Source: DATARH01 sp963778385 (GTDB taxonomy: Bacteria > Pseudomonadota > Alphaproteobacteria > ATCC43930 > CGMCC-115725). From it: a stretch of 64,000 bases of DNA. The stretch is from contig CAVZUA010000002.1 in assembly GCA_963778385.1 (NCBI GenBank), positions 186,001-250,000 on the forward strand. The letters are read 5' to 3'. Shown here piece after piece: positions 39,475 through 48,830 of this stretch. The notes under the pieces were generated by a model. That model ran no database searches. It was not told the DNA's origin and worked only from the letters and a program-made list of their open reading frames with translations. Position 1 is the stretch's first letter. Each line of letters starts with the position of its first letter. Made by a program: the position numbers and the translations under genes.

Positions 39475-42366
39475 CGGGACTGCCCGCCATAGCGCATGAT
39501 GTCGGGCGCTGCCGGCAGCGAAGCGGGATGCCGCAGCACCGGGAAATGCGGCGCGCTTTCGCCGGCTTCCGCCGCCGGCGCCTTCTCGACCCGCACCCGC
39601 AGATCATACCACGCAGCCTGGCCGGTAATCGGGTCGGCATTGCTTTCCGGCGCGTCGGGCAGCGTCTCGCCGATCAAATGATTGAGCAGAAAGCCGCGGG
39701 CGAATTCCGGCGAGTCGGCCGCGAGGTTCCACGCGCCGGCCCGCTTGCCGATCGCATTCCAGGTCCACACGGTATTCGGGTTGACCCCGTCCATCAGCTT
39801 CAACTGCGCGCGAATGCGCCCGGCGTGGCTGGAGACCGACACCCAGTCGTCGTCCTGCAGCCCCAGGCTCGCCGCCGTCACCCTGTTCATGAACAGGCGG
39901 TTGGCCCCCAGAATTTGCCGCAGCCACGCATTCTGCGAGCCCCAGGAGTGATACATCGGCATTGGCCGCTGGGTCACCGCGTTGAACGGGAAGGCTTGGG
40001 TGTCGACGCGCTCGCCTTCGAATGACGGATACCAGATCGGCAGCGGATCGAAATACGTCGCGACCCGCGCGCGCAGCCGCTCGGGCGGTTGAACCTCGCC
40101 ATGCCCTTGCGCCGCGAGGCGGAATTTCTGCAGCGGCTCGACATAAAGCTGCAGCACGACCGGATCGGCATTACCGATCAGCCCCATCGCCACCGCGTTG
40201 TCGAGATAGGCGCGGTTGGCGTGCTTGTAATAGTGCTGTTCCTCCGGCAGGTCGTATTTCCAGAAGCAGCCATTATCGATGTAGCGCTGCAGTTGGTCGG
40301 GGTTGGGTGCGCCCTTGCCGTGGCTTTCACCCTCGGCGCCGCGCCAGCCGGCGAGCGGCCCGATCCCCGGCGCGCGCTCATGATAAGTCAGATAGTCCTT
40401 GTACCCGGCCGGGTAGCGCGGGCCGCCACCGGGATTGACAAAGGCCGGCAGACCGAGCCGCGCGCCGAGATCGATCAGCACATCCTGGAACGGCCGTACG
40501 TCGCGGTCGGGCTTCAGGATGGGCTGGCGGATCGAATCAGCCGGCCCGTCCACCTTGCCGATCGGCCGATCGAGGATCGAGATGCCGTCCCAGCGCTCGA
40601 GATAGGTCGTGTCGGGGAGGATCAGGTCTGCGTAGGCGACCGTCTCGGAATAGAACGCATCCGAATAGATGATGTGCGGGATGCGGTACTCGCCGGTCGC
40701 GGGGTCCTTGTCGGTCAGCATGCGCATCGTCGCGGCGGTGTTCATCGCCGAGTTCCACGCCATGTTGGCCATGTACATAAAGAGCGTGTCGATCTTGTAG
40801 GGGTCGCCCGCCCAGGCGTTCTTGATGACCATGTGCATCATGCCGTGGGCGGCGATCGGTGCCTCCCACGAGAACGCCTTGTCGATGCGCTGCGGATTGC
40901 CTTCGGCGTCAAGGATGAGGTCCTCGGGCCCCATCGGGTAGCCGAGCGGCGCCCCGCCGAGCGGCTTGCCGGCCTCGACCTGGCCCGGCTTGCCTGCAGG
41001 CTTCGGCCCCGGCGGGCAAGGCTTGGGGTGCGGCGACTTGTAGCGCCAACCGCCCGGCACATCGATCGTGCCAAGCAGCAACTGCAGCAAATGCAGCCCG
41101 CGGCAGGTCTGAAAACCGTTGGAATGTGCCGAGATGCCGCGCATCGCGTGCATCCCGACAGGGCGGCCGCGCATCGTCTCATGGCGCCGTCCGGCCCAGT
41201 CGGTCCACGGCACCGGCAGCTCGATCGCCTCGTCAAACGCAATGCGCGCGATCTCCGCGGCAAGCTCCCTGATCCGTGCCGCCGGCACGCCGCAGGTCGC
41301 GGCCACCGCCTCCGGCGCGTATTGCGGGTCGAGATAGCGCTCGGCGATCAGCTGAAAAACTGGTACCGCCCTGCGGCCGTCGGCAAGCCGCGCATCGCCG
41401 ACCATGCGCATCTCAACGCCTTAACTCATAGCGTTGGCGACGCCGCCATTCCGGTGGAGCACCAAAGGCGCGCCGGTTTCGTCGCGGGCGAAGAGGCCAT
41501 CGTCGGCCGCACCCGGCGCCTGGATCACCAGCCAGCCGGCATTGGTGTAGCGCGCCAGATAGTCGAGATCGACCTTGTCGGCCTTGAGCAGCTCGTGCAC
41601 CAGCGACAGCGCCAGGAGCCCGTCTGTGCCCGGCCGAACGCCGATCCATTCATCGGCGATCGCCGAATAGCCGGTGCGCACCGGGTTAATCGAGATCGAC
41701 TTGGCGCCGCGACGCTTCATCGCCGACAAATGTATCTTGATCGGGTTGGAAATCATGGTCCTCCGCGACGCCGAACATCAGCACCAGCTTGGCGCGCTCC
41801 CAGTCCGGCTCGCCGAATTCCCAGAAGCTGCCGCCGATCGTGTACATGCCAGCGGCCGCCATGTTGACCGAGCAGAACCCGCCATGCGCCGCGAAATTCG
41901 GCGTGCCGAATTGCGTCGCCCAGAACCCCGTCATCGACTGCGACTGGTCGCGGCCGGTGAAGAAGGCAAGCTTCTTCGGATCGTCTGCCCTGATCTTCGA
42001 CAGCCAGCCGACCGCGGTGGCGATCGCCTCGTCCCAGTCGATTTCGCGGAATTCGCCGCTGCCGCGCTCGCCGACCCGCATCAGCGGCTTGCGCAGCTTT
42101 GCCGGCGATTGCTGGTGCATGATCCCCGCGGCGCCCTTGCCGCAGATGACGCCGCGGTTCACCGGATGCGCCGGGTTGCCCTCGATGTAGCGGACGGCGC
42201 CGTCCTTGAGATGCACTTTGATCCCGCAACGTCCGGCGCACATGTAGCAGGTAGTGTATTTGACCTCGTCCGACACCGCGGGTGACGGATCGATGATTTC
42301 ACGCGGGCGCCAGTAATCGCGCCAGCGCTCGCGCCAGCCTGCACCGTTCAACCTGGCGTCGCTCAT
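39471..42366 (-). pseudogene. molybdopterin oxidoreductase catalytic subunit, broken by frameshift and nonsense codon
   Basis: Catalytic subunit of a DMSO-reductase-family enzyme, 964 aa if repaired. Seen: a 4Fe-4S motif (C40, C43, C47, C75 in CYMCAGRC and VICGKG), the molybdenum-ligand region FAAHGGFCSVN with Cys165, as in thiosulfate/polysulfide-type reductases, and molybdopterin-binding blocks such as NPVRTGYSAIADEWI and LPDTTYLERWDG. No Tat signal is visible. One extra T in a TTT run near 41752 shifts the frame after FGVAEDHD, and an in-frame TAA at 41421 (one C-to-T change from CAA) stops the next part. The fragments are otherwise well preserved, so the lesions are recent or are sequencing errors. 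Substrate not determined. Confidence 0.82.
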
Positions 42367-43469
42367 TCAGTGGTTTCCTTTTTCGGGTCTTGGGCGCCCG
42401 ACAATTTGTCGATGGCGAGCCCTTTTTCGCGATAGAACCGCGCCGCGCCGGGATGCAGCGGCAGCGACACCCCTTTCAGCGCGTCGGCGAGCTTGATCTG
42501 TTTGCCGATCGGGTCGATCCCGGCGAAGAGTTTTGCTGCGCCATCGCTCCACACCGCCCGCGTGATGTCGTGGACAAGGTCGGCGTCGGTGTCGACGTCG
42601 ACCACCCACAGCGCATAGAACCCAACCGATACCGTGTCGGTATCGACATTGCGGTAGATTCCGGCCGGGATCGTCGCCGACGTATAGAGACCGAACTCCT
42701 TTCCCAGCTTCCCGGCGACATCGCCGGTCACTGGGACCAGGCGGACGGGCAACGTCGCCGCCAGCTCCTGGATCGCCGGCACCGGGTATCCGCCGGCGAG
42801 GATCATCGCGTCGACGGTGCCGGCCTTCATCTCGGCTGCCGCTTGTGACGGCCGCAGGTTCTTGCGCGTCACATCGCCGTCACCAAATCCCGCCGCGGCC
42901 AGGAGCAGCTTCGCATTCGCCGTCGTCCCCGAGCCGGCCTCGCCGACCGCAACCGTCTTGCCCGCAAGATCGTCGATGGCGCGGATCGAACTGTCGGACC
43001 GGACAACGACATGCAGTGCCTCCGGGAACAGGCTGCCGATGACCCGCAATCGCGGCATCGGCCCTTCCTGCGCGAAGGCCCCGACACCGTTATAGGCCAT
43101 CGCTGCCAGATCGGCCTGCGCGAAACCCGATTCGAGTTGCTTGCTGTTAATCAGGCGAAGGTTCTCCATAGACCCTTGCGTTGCCTGCGCGACCGCGACC
43201 AGCCCCGGTACTCCGCAACCGCCGCTCGAGCTGCACGCGGAGCCTTGCACCGGGCTCGAGATTGCGGCGGCGACCACCCCGCCGATCTCAAAGAAACTGC
43301 CGCCCGTCGCCGCCGCGCCGATCCGGAAGAAACGGGTCTCGACCTGGGCGCCGACGCTCGAAACAAGCACGATAAAAAGCAAACTGGCGCAGGCGAGGCT
43401 GCGCCAGTATTGGTTGAGCACCCAACGTTTCGTCTCACGCGGTGAGACAGTCATGCGAAATGACAGCAT
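42363..43469 (-). CDS. TAXI-family TRAP solute-receptor protein
   Basis: 368-aa exported receptor of the TAXI family (TRAP-associated extracytoplasmic immunogenic). Seen: an N-terminal hydrophobic segment (SLACASLLFIVLVSSVGAQ) as signal peptide, then FRIGAAATGGSFFEIGGVVAA, the ligand-binding start of the family, and GSGTTANAKLLLAAAGF. No TRAP permease gene lies nearby. The stop overlaps the start of the molybdoenzyme gene by 4 nt, so the receptor seems to be part of that operon and may supply its substrate. An internal ATG at 43454 is an alternative start. Confidence 0.85.
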   Translation of the reverse strand: MLSFRMTVSPRETKRWVLNQYWRSLACASLLFIVLVSSVGAQVETRFFRIGAAATGGSFFEIGGVVAAAISSPVQGSACSSSGGCGVPGLVAVAQATQGSMENLRLINSKQLESGFAQADLAAMAYNGVGAFAQEGPMPRLRVIGSLFPEALHVVVRSDSSIRAIDDLAGKTVAVGEAGSGTTANAKLLLAAAGFGDGDVTRKNLRPSQAAAEMKAGTVDAMILAGGYPVPAIQELAATLPVRLVPVTGDVAGKLGKEFGLYTSATIPAGIYRNVDTDTVSVGFYALWVVDVDTDADLVHDITRAVWSDGAAKLFAGIDPIGKQIKLADALKGVSLPLHPGAARFYREKGLAIDKLSGAQDPKKETTE

Positions 43470-43625
43470 GCCCGTCCGGCGATTTCAATCCGCCGTCGGC
43501 GACGTAGTTCATAACAATCAACAATTTAGAAATGTGTATTGTGAGTCGCCTTCACGACAACGTAGGAGTGACGCCGTGCGGCGGATGCGCCAATCTAACG
43601 GTCTGCCCCCTTTGCGGACCGAACC
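43470..43625. promoter_or_regulatory. divergent start region
   Basis: About 155 nt between the receptor gene (minus) and the threonine aldolase gene (plus). AT-rich centre (aacaatcaacaatttagaaa) probably holds both promoters, but no clear -35/-10 pair can be chosen. Confidence 0.35.
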
Positions 43626-44672
43626 ATGCCCGCCCCTTCCCCGCCCATTGACCTGCGCTCGGACACCGTGACGCGACCTTCCGCGGCAATGCGCCGCGCG
43701 ATGGCCGAAGCACCCGTGGGCGATGACCAGTATGGCGAAGACCCATCGGTCAATCTGCTGCAGGAGCGGATTGCGGCGCTGACCGGCAAGGAGGCCGCGC
43801 TGTTCGTGCCGAGCGGCACGATGGCTAACCAGATCGCGCTGAAGGTGCTGACCCGGCCCGGCGACGACGTGGTCGTCGCCGAACACGCGCATATGATGTG
43901 GCATGAGGCCGGCGCCGCGGCAGCCAATTCGGGCGTCCAGTTCACCGCGATCGGCCGAGGCGGCCGCTTCATCGCCAGCGAATTCCGCGCCGCGGTCAAG
44001 CCGCGCGGCCATATCGTGCTGCCGGCGACCGGCCTGGTGGCGATCGAGAACACCCACAACATGGGCAGCGGCATTGTCTTCCCGCAGCGCGACGCCGTCG
44101 CGATTTGCCATGCGGCGCGGGAGGCGGGGATCGCCTCCTATCTCGACGGCGCGCGGCTGTTCAATGCCGCCGTCGCCAGCGGTACGAGCCTCGGAGAACT
44201 GGCCCAGCCGTTCGACCTCGTCTCGGTGGCGCTGTCGAAAGGCCTCGGCTGCCCGGTCGGCAGCGTGCTGGCCGGCAGCCGCGCGGTTATCGCGCAGGCG
44301 TTGACGGCGCGTCGACGGTTCGGCGGCGCGATGCGGCAATCGGGCATCCTCGCCGCCGCCGGCTTGTATGCGCTCGATCGCAACATTGACCGGCTCGCCG
44401 AGGATCACGCCAATGCCCGGCTGATCGCCGAGCGCATCGCGCAACTGCCGCGGATCCATCTCGACCTGTCGACCGTCCAGACCAATATCGTGATCTGGGA
44501 GATGGCGCCCGACGCACCGGAAGCCGCGACGATCGTCGCCAAAGCCAAAGCAGCCGGCGTACTGATGTCCGCCCTGGGAGCGCGCACCGTACGCGCCGTG
44601 ACGCATCTGGATGTCGGCGCCGAGCAATGCCGGCGCGCCGGTGACGTGCTCGCGGAAATCGTCGCCTCTTAG
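43626..44672 (+). CDS. ltaE: low-specificity L-threonine aldolase
   Basis: 348-aa PLP enzyme that splits L-threonine and allo-threonine into glycine and acetaldehyde. Seen: the family start IDLRSDTVTRPSAAMRRAM, GDDQYGEDPSVNLLQ, ALFVPSGTMANQIA, LDGARLFNAAV, and the PLP lysine in SVALSKGLGCPVGS. Length is normal. It converges with the MaoC gene, the two stop codons sharing TTAG. Confidence 0.93.
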   Translation: MPAPSPPIDLRSDTVTRPSAAMRRAMAEAPVGDDQYGEDPSVNLLQERIAALTGKEAALFVPSGTMANQIALKVLTRPGDDVVVAEHAHMMWHEAGAAAANSGVQFTAIGRGGRFIASEFRAAVKPRGHIVLPATGLVAIENTHNMGSGIVFPQRDAVAICHAAREAGIASYLDGARLFNAAVASGTSLGELAQPFDLVSVALSKGLGCPVGSVLAGSRAVIAQALTARRRFGGAMRQSGILAAAGLYALDRNIDRLAEDHANARLIAERIAQLPRIHLDLSTVQTNIVIWEMAPDAPEAATIVAKAKAAGVLMSALGARTVRAVTHLDVGAEQCRRAGDVLAEIVAS

Positions 44673-45148
44673 GACTGCCGCTTTCGCAGCAGATACTTCT
44701 GTTCGCCGGACAGCACCAGTTCGCTCTTCTGGTTGTGGACCGTCACCGCGACCGTCACGACGCCGGTTGTGCGCTGCGCCGTCAGCGCGGCGATGGTCAA
44801 CGAGGGATAGAGGGTGTCGCCGGGGTAGACCGGCTTTAGGAATTTCGACGATTGCTCGATAAAAGCGATCAGCAAATCACCAACGACATGCGCGAACGTC
44901 CCGGCGCCAGCGGCGGTAAAGCACAGCACCTGAAAGCCATGCGCCAGCGGTCCCGGATGGCCGCGGTCGCGGCAGTATTCGATGTCGTAGTGGATCGGGT
45001 GGTTGTCGGCCGACACGGTCTGGAACGCGGCGAAATTGGCGTCGGTGACGGTCCGGCTGGGGATGTAGAATTGGTCGCCGACGCGCAAATCCTCAAAGAA
45101 TTTGCTCTCCGGGAAGCGGTGGCCGCGGCGGTCGAAGGCATCGTTCAT
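44669..45148 (-). CDS. MaoC-family dehydratase
   Basis: 159-aa hot-dog protein of the MaoC family, which hydrates or dehydrates enoyl-CoA thioesters. Seen: the active-site pair in SADNHPIHYDIEYCRDRGH (Asp and His) and the helix GPLAHGFQVLCF. Its start overlaps the stop of the CoA-transferase gene by 4 nt, so both act on the same acyl group, likely transferred to CoA and then hydrated. Confidence 0.9.
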   Translation of the reverse strand: MNDAFDRRGHRFPESKFFEDLRVGDQFYIPSRTVTDANFAAFQTVSADNHPIHYDIEYCRDRGHPGPLAHGFQVLCFTAAGAGTFAHVVGDLLIAFIEQSSKFLKPVYPGDTLYPSLTIAALTAQRTTGVVTVAVTVHNQKSELVLSGEQKYLLRKRQS

Positions 45149-46317
45149 GGCAGCACCACCACCTGCTCGGCGAGCAATCCTGCTATCGCCTCGGCGTCCT
45201 GGCCAAGTTCGGCGAGGATTTCCCGGCTATGCTCGCCGATATGCGGCGCCGGCGCGAGAGCGGCGTCGGCCGCCGGCGATATGCCCGGCGTACGCGGTAC
45301 CTTGAAGGCGGGCATGTCGTTGGGGGCGACCTCGACAGCACCGCCGGTCTCGACGATATGCGGGTCGGCGAGCCAATCGTCAAAGCCATTGATCCGGTCG
45401 CAGAGGATGTCGGCCGCGCGCAGCACGCCGAGCCAATGCGCCGTGGTCTCGCGCGCAAAGATCGCGCCAAGCGCGGCAAAGATCGCCGCCGTATTCTCCG
45501 CCCGTGCGGCGAAGCTGGAAAAGCGCGGATCGGCCGCCAGCTCCGGCACGCCGAGCGCCGTCACCAGCCGCACGAAATCCGCTTCGCGCAGCAGCGCGAT
45601 CATGACCCAGCCGTCCTTGGTACGATGGGCGCCGGTGGGCGTGTTGACCACCTGCGGCTTGCCGTCCTCCAGCACATGTTCCGCCAATTTATGACCGAGG
45701 ATCGCCGCCGCGCTCTGCGTCAGGTTCAACGCCAGGCGCGCCCCCTTCCCCGTGCGCTCGCGGGCATAGAGCGCGACGCCTAGCGCCTGCGCCGCATACA
45801 CCCCGGTCAGCGCGTCGACGATCATCGCGCCGACGCGGTGCGGCGCACCGTCATTGCCGATATTGAGCGCAGCCAGCCCGGAGAAAGCCTGCGCCACGGA
45901 ATTGGTGCAGGGCAGCGCGACATGCGGCCCCTCCTGGCCGAAGCCGCTGACCGAAACATAAAGAAGCCGCGGATTGAGTGCTGCCAACGCCTCGTAGCTG
46001 AGGCCGAGCCGAGCCGCGACACCGGGCCGGAACCCCTCGATGATGACATCAGCGCGCTGGGCGAGAACGAGCGCGATCTCTCGCCCGGCTGGCGACCGCA
46101 AATCGAGCGCGAGCCCCCGCTTGCCGCGGTTGAAATGCGCCGACATCGCGGTGTGGTCGCCATAGCGCTTGCCGAGCCCGCGCGACCAGTCGCCGCCCGG
46201 CGGCTCCAGCTTGACGACCTCGGCGCCGTGCATCGCCAACAGCATGGCGCAATAAGGCGCGGCGATGCCCTGGCCGAGGTCCAGCACGCGCAAGCCGGTG
46301 TAGGCGCCTTCGATCAT
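45145..46317 (-). CDS. CaiB/BaiF-family CoA transferase
   Basis: 390-aa class III CoA transferase, moving CoA between carboxylic acids. Seen: the opening GLRVLDLGQGIAAPYCAMLLA, KLEPPGGDWSRGLG, the segment NRGKRGLALDLRSPAGREIAL, and the catalytic Asp in a VGAMIVDALTGVYAAQALG stretch. Normal length. It forms an operon with the MaoC gene downstream. Confidence 0.93.
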   Translation of the reverse strand: MIEGAYTGLRVLDLGQGIAAPYCAMLLAMHGAEVVKLEPPGGDWSRGLGKRYGDHTAMSAHFNRGKRGLALDLRSPAGREIALVLAQRADVIIEGFRPGVAARLGLSYEALAALNPRLLYVSVSGFGQEGPHVALPCTNSVAQAFSGLAALNIGNDGAPHRVGAMIVDALTGVYAAQALGVALYARERTGKGARLALNLTQSAAAILGHKLAEHVLEDGKPQVVNTPTGAHRTKDGWVMIALLREADFVRLVTALGVPELAADPRFSSFAARAENTAAIFAALGAIFARETTAHWLGVLRAADILCDRINGFDDWLADPHIVETGGAVEVAPNDMPAFKVPRTPGISPAADAALAPAPHIGEHSREILAELGQDAEAIAGLLAEQVVVLP

Positions 46318-46329
46318 TAGCGACAGGTC

Positions 46330-46638
46330 CTAATCCAAGTTTCGCAGCAGTGGCGGCAAATCCCGTGCGGAATGGACGATGGCAACGATCTCTGGAGGAT
46401 TTCGCTCCGCGTTGTAAATGACGAGATACGGGAAACTCGAGAGGACCAAGAATCGGAACTCTTGGCGAAGGAAACGGGGACGAACGACGCCAATATGCGG
46501 ATGCTCGCCGATACGCCCGGCCGCTTGCGCGATCGCATCCCGCAGCGCCTGAGCGGCTTGGGGATTATCGTTTGCGATCCAACGCACCGCCGCGACCAAC
46601 TCCCGTCTGGCGCGAGGCGCTAAAGTGGCCGCGGTCAC
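46330..46638 (-). CDS. ParE/RelE-family toxin
   Basis: 102-aa toxin of the ParE/RelE fold. Seen: the N-terminal helix pair (RRELVAAVRWIANDNPQAA), the beta core GVVRPRFLRQEFRFLVLSSFPYLVIYNAE, and the ending IVAIVHSARDLPPLL, typical of ParE. Overlaps the antitoxin gene by 4 nt. ParE toxins inhibit gyrase; the exact target here is not provable. Confidence 0.88.
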   Translation of the reverse strand: MTAATLAPRARRELVAAVRWIANDNPQAAQALRDAIAQAAGRIGEHPHIGVVRPRFLRQEFRFLVLSSFPYLVIYNAERNPPEIVAIVHSARDLPPLLRNLD

Positions 46639-46898
46639 TCAGCCGCGCGTGTTCTGGCGCTGTCGATAATCGCATCGACCTCGGCCATCACTTCCTCAAG
46701 TGTGTATGTGCCATCGCGATCGGCCTCGGCCTGAGCCTCTTCTATCGATTGGGCGAACTGACGCCGCTGCTCCTCGTATTCCTGAAGCAGCCGCATGGCC
46801 GAACGGACGACTTCGCTGACATTGCTGTAGCGGCCATCCGCAACGCAATCGCGGGCAAATTTCTCCAACGCCGGCGGGAGCGAGACGTTCGTCGTCAT
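46635..46898 (-). CDS. ParD-like antitoxin
   Basis: 87-aa antitoxin of the ParD/CC2985 group with a ribbon-helix-helix start: TTNVSLPPALEKFARDCV and YSNVSEVVRSAMRLLQEYE, then an acidic tail that would wrap the toxin. Start at ATG 46898 was chosen because AGAGG lies 7 nt upstream and this version does not overlap the UGSC gene; an ATG at 46925 would overlap it by 14 nt. Antitoxin and toxin are coupled and probably repress their own promoter, which would lie inside the 3' end of the UGSC gene. Confidence 0.86.
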   Translation of the reverse strand: MTTNVSLPPALEKFARDCVADGRYSNVSEVVRSAMRLLQEYEEQRRQFAQSIEEAQAEADRDGTYTLEEVMAEVDAIIDSARTRAAE

Positions 46899-46911
46899 TT
46901 CGACCTCTATG

Positions 46912-47496
46912 TCAAACTTTGCCATCTATAACGCGCCGCGAGGTTTGGGTCGACGCACCCAGCCAAATATCCACCGCCTGCGCCGCCGCCTGTTCGGCAC
47001 GCAAGGCTATCTCGGCGTCCGAGAGCGTCGAGAGCGGATGGTCGATCACCACCGGCGCGAGGTCGGGCATGCCGAGCGCGTCGCGCTGCATGTTGGCTTC
47101 GTGGACGAACTCGGTGGTGACCACCACCGCGACCGGCCGGCCCAGCGCCTCGAGAGCGATGCCGTCATGCGTACAGCACGACGTGCACGACCCTCAATCG
47201 CCGATCGCGGTCAGGACGATGTCGTTGCCGGCGGCGATGGCGGCGACGAGCGCCGGGTCGGCGACCTTCGAGAAGCTTTCCTTCTTGTAGTAGTTGACGG
47301 CGGCGATGCCGTGCTCCGTCTCCAGCAGCCCCGCCGTCTTGCGCAGCAGCCGGTTGGCGTTCCACTTGGTGTTGTCGAGAACCCCGAGACGCAACCCCCT
47401 CAGCGCCGCAGCACGCGGCGCCAGCGCGACCCGCTCGGCGTCGACGCGCCCGCGCGGATCGAAGACGGTCAGTTCATTGCCGCTGCTCATGTCCAA
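46912..47496 (-). CDS. UGSC-family protein, probable selenoprotein with in-frame UGA
   Basis: 194-aa protein if the UGA at 47194-47196 is read as selenocysteine (Sec101). The frame before it (MDMSSGNELTVFDPRGRVD...DIVLTAIGD) and after it (GSCTSCCTHDGIALEALGRP) is continuous and keeps coding character to the stop at 46912. The motif at the codon is U-G-S-C, which gives the known UGSC (seleno)protein family its name, followed by a further TSCC pair. This suggests a redox function with a selenenyl-sulfide pair. A hairpin just downstream could be the bacterial SECIS. No selA, selB or selC is in the window. The upstream gene 120 nt away may be in the same operon. The alternative is a nonsense mutation of a Cys codon. 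Confidence 0.82.
47164..47191 (-). promoter_or_regulatory. candidate bacterial SECIS hairpin
   Basis: Two nt after the UGA on the minus strand, GTCGTGC pairs with GCATGAC (7 bp, one G-U), with a bulged AC, three more pairs and a small loop UCGUGC. Position and G in the loop suit a bSECIS, though the loop is closer to the UGA than in classical E. coli examples. Confidence 0.4.
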
Positions 47497-47616
47497 GTCC
47501 TCGCGCCTTCGCTGTTTTCGCTGATATCTGCAGGAAATCTACAGCCAACACGCCTCGCGCCGCGACGAACAATCCACCAATCCTAACGCGGCAATGCGGC
47601 CATTTTCCGGTAGCGG

Positions 47617-48717
47617 TCACAAATAGCAGGTCCCGTCGACGCAGACCGGGCCGGAGGGGCCGCCGCCCTCGATGCCGCGCAGCACCGGTGCGGTCATGTG
47701 ACCCCAGCCGGGGATGAAGGCGGAGAACCGACCGGCGGTGCCGCCAATCACAAAGAGGTGGATGTGGTCGGGGCTGGGCACGATCGGGATGCGCAACTCC
47801 AGTTCGCGCTTGTACCAGCGCGGCAGGTTGCGGTTGTAGATCTTGCCGTAGCGGTGGTTGAACGCGAGGTCGCCGAACTGGTTGCCGGAATGCAGGTGCA
47901 GGTAGTTGCGGATGTCGTGCCGGGTCCAGCCTTTGGCGGCGATGGTGCGGGCGTGCTCCGGACCGATGACGACGGCGCAGTGACCGCTCGACACCGCGTT
48001 GTTGTTGGCGATCGTCGACATCGCCGAGCAGATCGTGTCGAGAATGCCCTCGGGATCATCGGCGACGTGGTTGGTGCAGCTGTGCGGCGGCTCGGCGGCG
48101 ATCACGAAGACGGTCGAATCCTCGGGCGCGAAGCCCTTTTCGACATGGTAGGGCGCGAACGGGCTCTCGGCCTCGTTCTCGGCGACGCAATAGGTGTATT
48201 TGCCGGGATGGCCGAGCGTCGATTTGTCGAGATCGCCCGGCGTGCCGCCGCCGACATTGAGCAGGATCAGGCGGATCGCCCGGCCGATCGTCGCATTGGC
48301 GCGATTGCCCGAACCGAACGCGTTGACCCCGCCGTTCATGCCGATTTCCCTGGCGATGGGCCCGTTCACCACCAGCAACGGCCCGGCCATGTGGGTCGTC
48401 GCCTGCACGCCGTTGAGGTTGAACGCCGGCGCGGTCAGCGCCAGCATCGCCGCGCGCACCACCGGCGCGTAGTCCGGCTTGCAGCCGGCCATCACCATGT
48501 TGACCGCGAGCACCTCGCGCGTGAGACCGCCGTAGCGCGGGGGCACCCGGCATTGGAGAAACTCGGGCTCACCGCCGAGCGCGGCGATGCAGGCTGCGAC
48601 CTTCTCCCCGGTCGGCGGCACCACCGGCAGCCCATCGGTCCAGCCCTGGCCGAAATACCATTCGACGAGGTCGGTGCCGGCTGGGACGCGGGAGATTGTG
48701 GAAGTGCTGTCGGGCAT
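47617..48717 (-). CDS. conserved protein of unknown function, upstream of the UGSC gene
   Basis: 366-aa protein. Seen: GWTDGLPVVPPTGEKVAACIAALGG at the start (in parts), VPPRYGGLTREVLAVNMVMAG, GSGNRANATIGRAIRL, PHSCTNHVADD and a C-terminal CVDGTCYL with two cysteines four residues apart. No family name comes to mind. ATG 48717 is preferred to a start at 48825, whose extra 36 residues lack coding character. The strong conservation-like patches and the terminal Cys pair next to a UGSC protein suggest a redox or selenium-linked partner, which is inference only. Confidence 0.68.
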   Translation of the reverse strand: MPDSTSTISRVPAGTDLVEWYFGQGWTDGLPVVPPTGEKVAACIAALGGEPEFLQCRVPPRYGGLTREVLAVNMVMAGCKPDYAPVVRAAMLALTAPAFNLNGVQATTHMAGPLLVVNGPIAREIGMNGGVNAFGSGNRANATIGRAIRLILLNVGGGTPGDLDKSTLGHPGKYTYCVAENEAESPFAPYHVEKGFAPEDSTVFVIAAEPPHSCTNHVADDPEGILDTICSAMSTIANNNAVSSGHCAVVIGPEHARTIAAKGWTRHDIRNYLHLHSGNQFGDLAFNHRYGKIYNRNLPRWYKRELELRIPIVPSPDHIHLFVIGGTAGRFSAFIPGWGHMTAPVLRGIEGGGPSGPVCVDGTCYL

Positions 48718-48830
48718 GGCGATGACTTTATCCCCCTCCGCCGATAGCACCCGATCAAAAAAGCAATTCTCGGGTAGAAACCGCCAGTCGCTCCGGGCTG
48801 GTCTGCGGTCATCTAACGGGAGCATGCGAA

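Noticed and set aside
41421..41423. In-frame stop in the molybdoenzyme read as selenocysteine
   Set aside because: The codon is TAA, not TGA, and it lies far from the molybdenum ligand, which is a Cys at residue 165.
40089..41867. 592-codon frame antisense to the molybdoenzyme
   Set aside because: The minus-strand frames carry molybdopterin and Fe-S motifs; this frame does not.
47614..47619. Stop after CVDGTCYL as a second Sec codon
   Set aside because: It is TGA, but the next 25 codons show no conserved Cys motif and end at TAG, so an ordinary stop is more likely.
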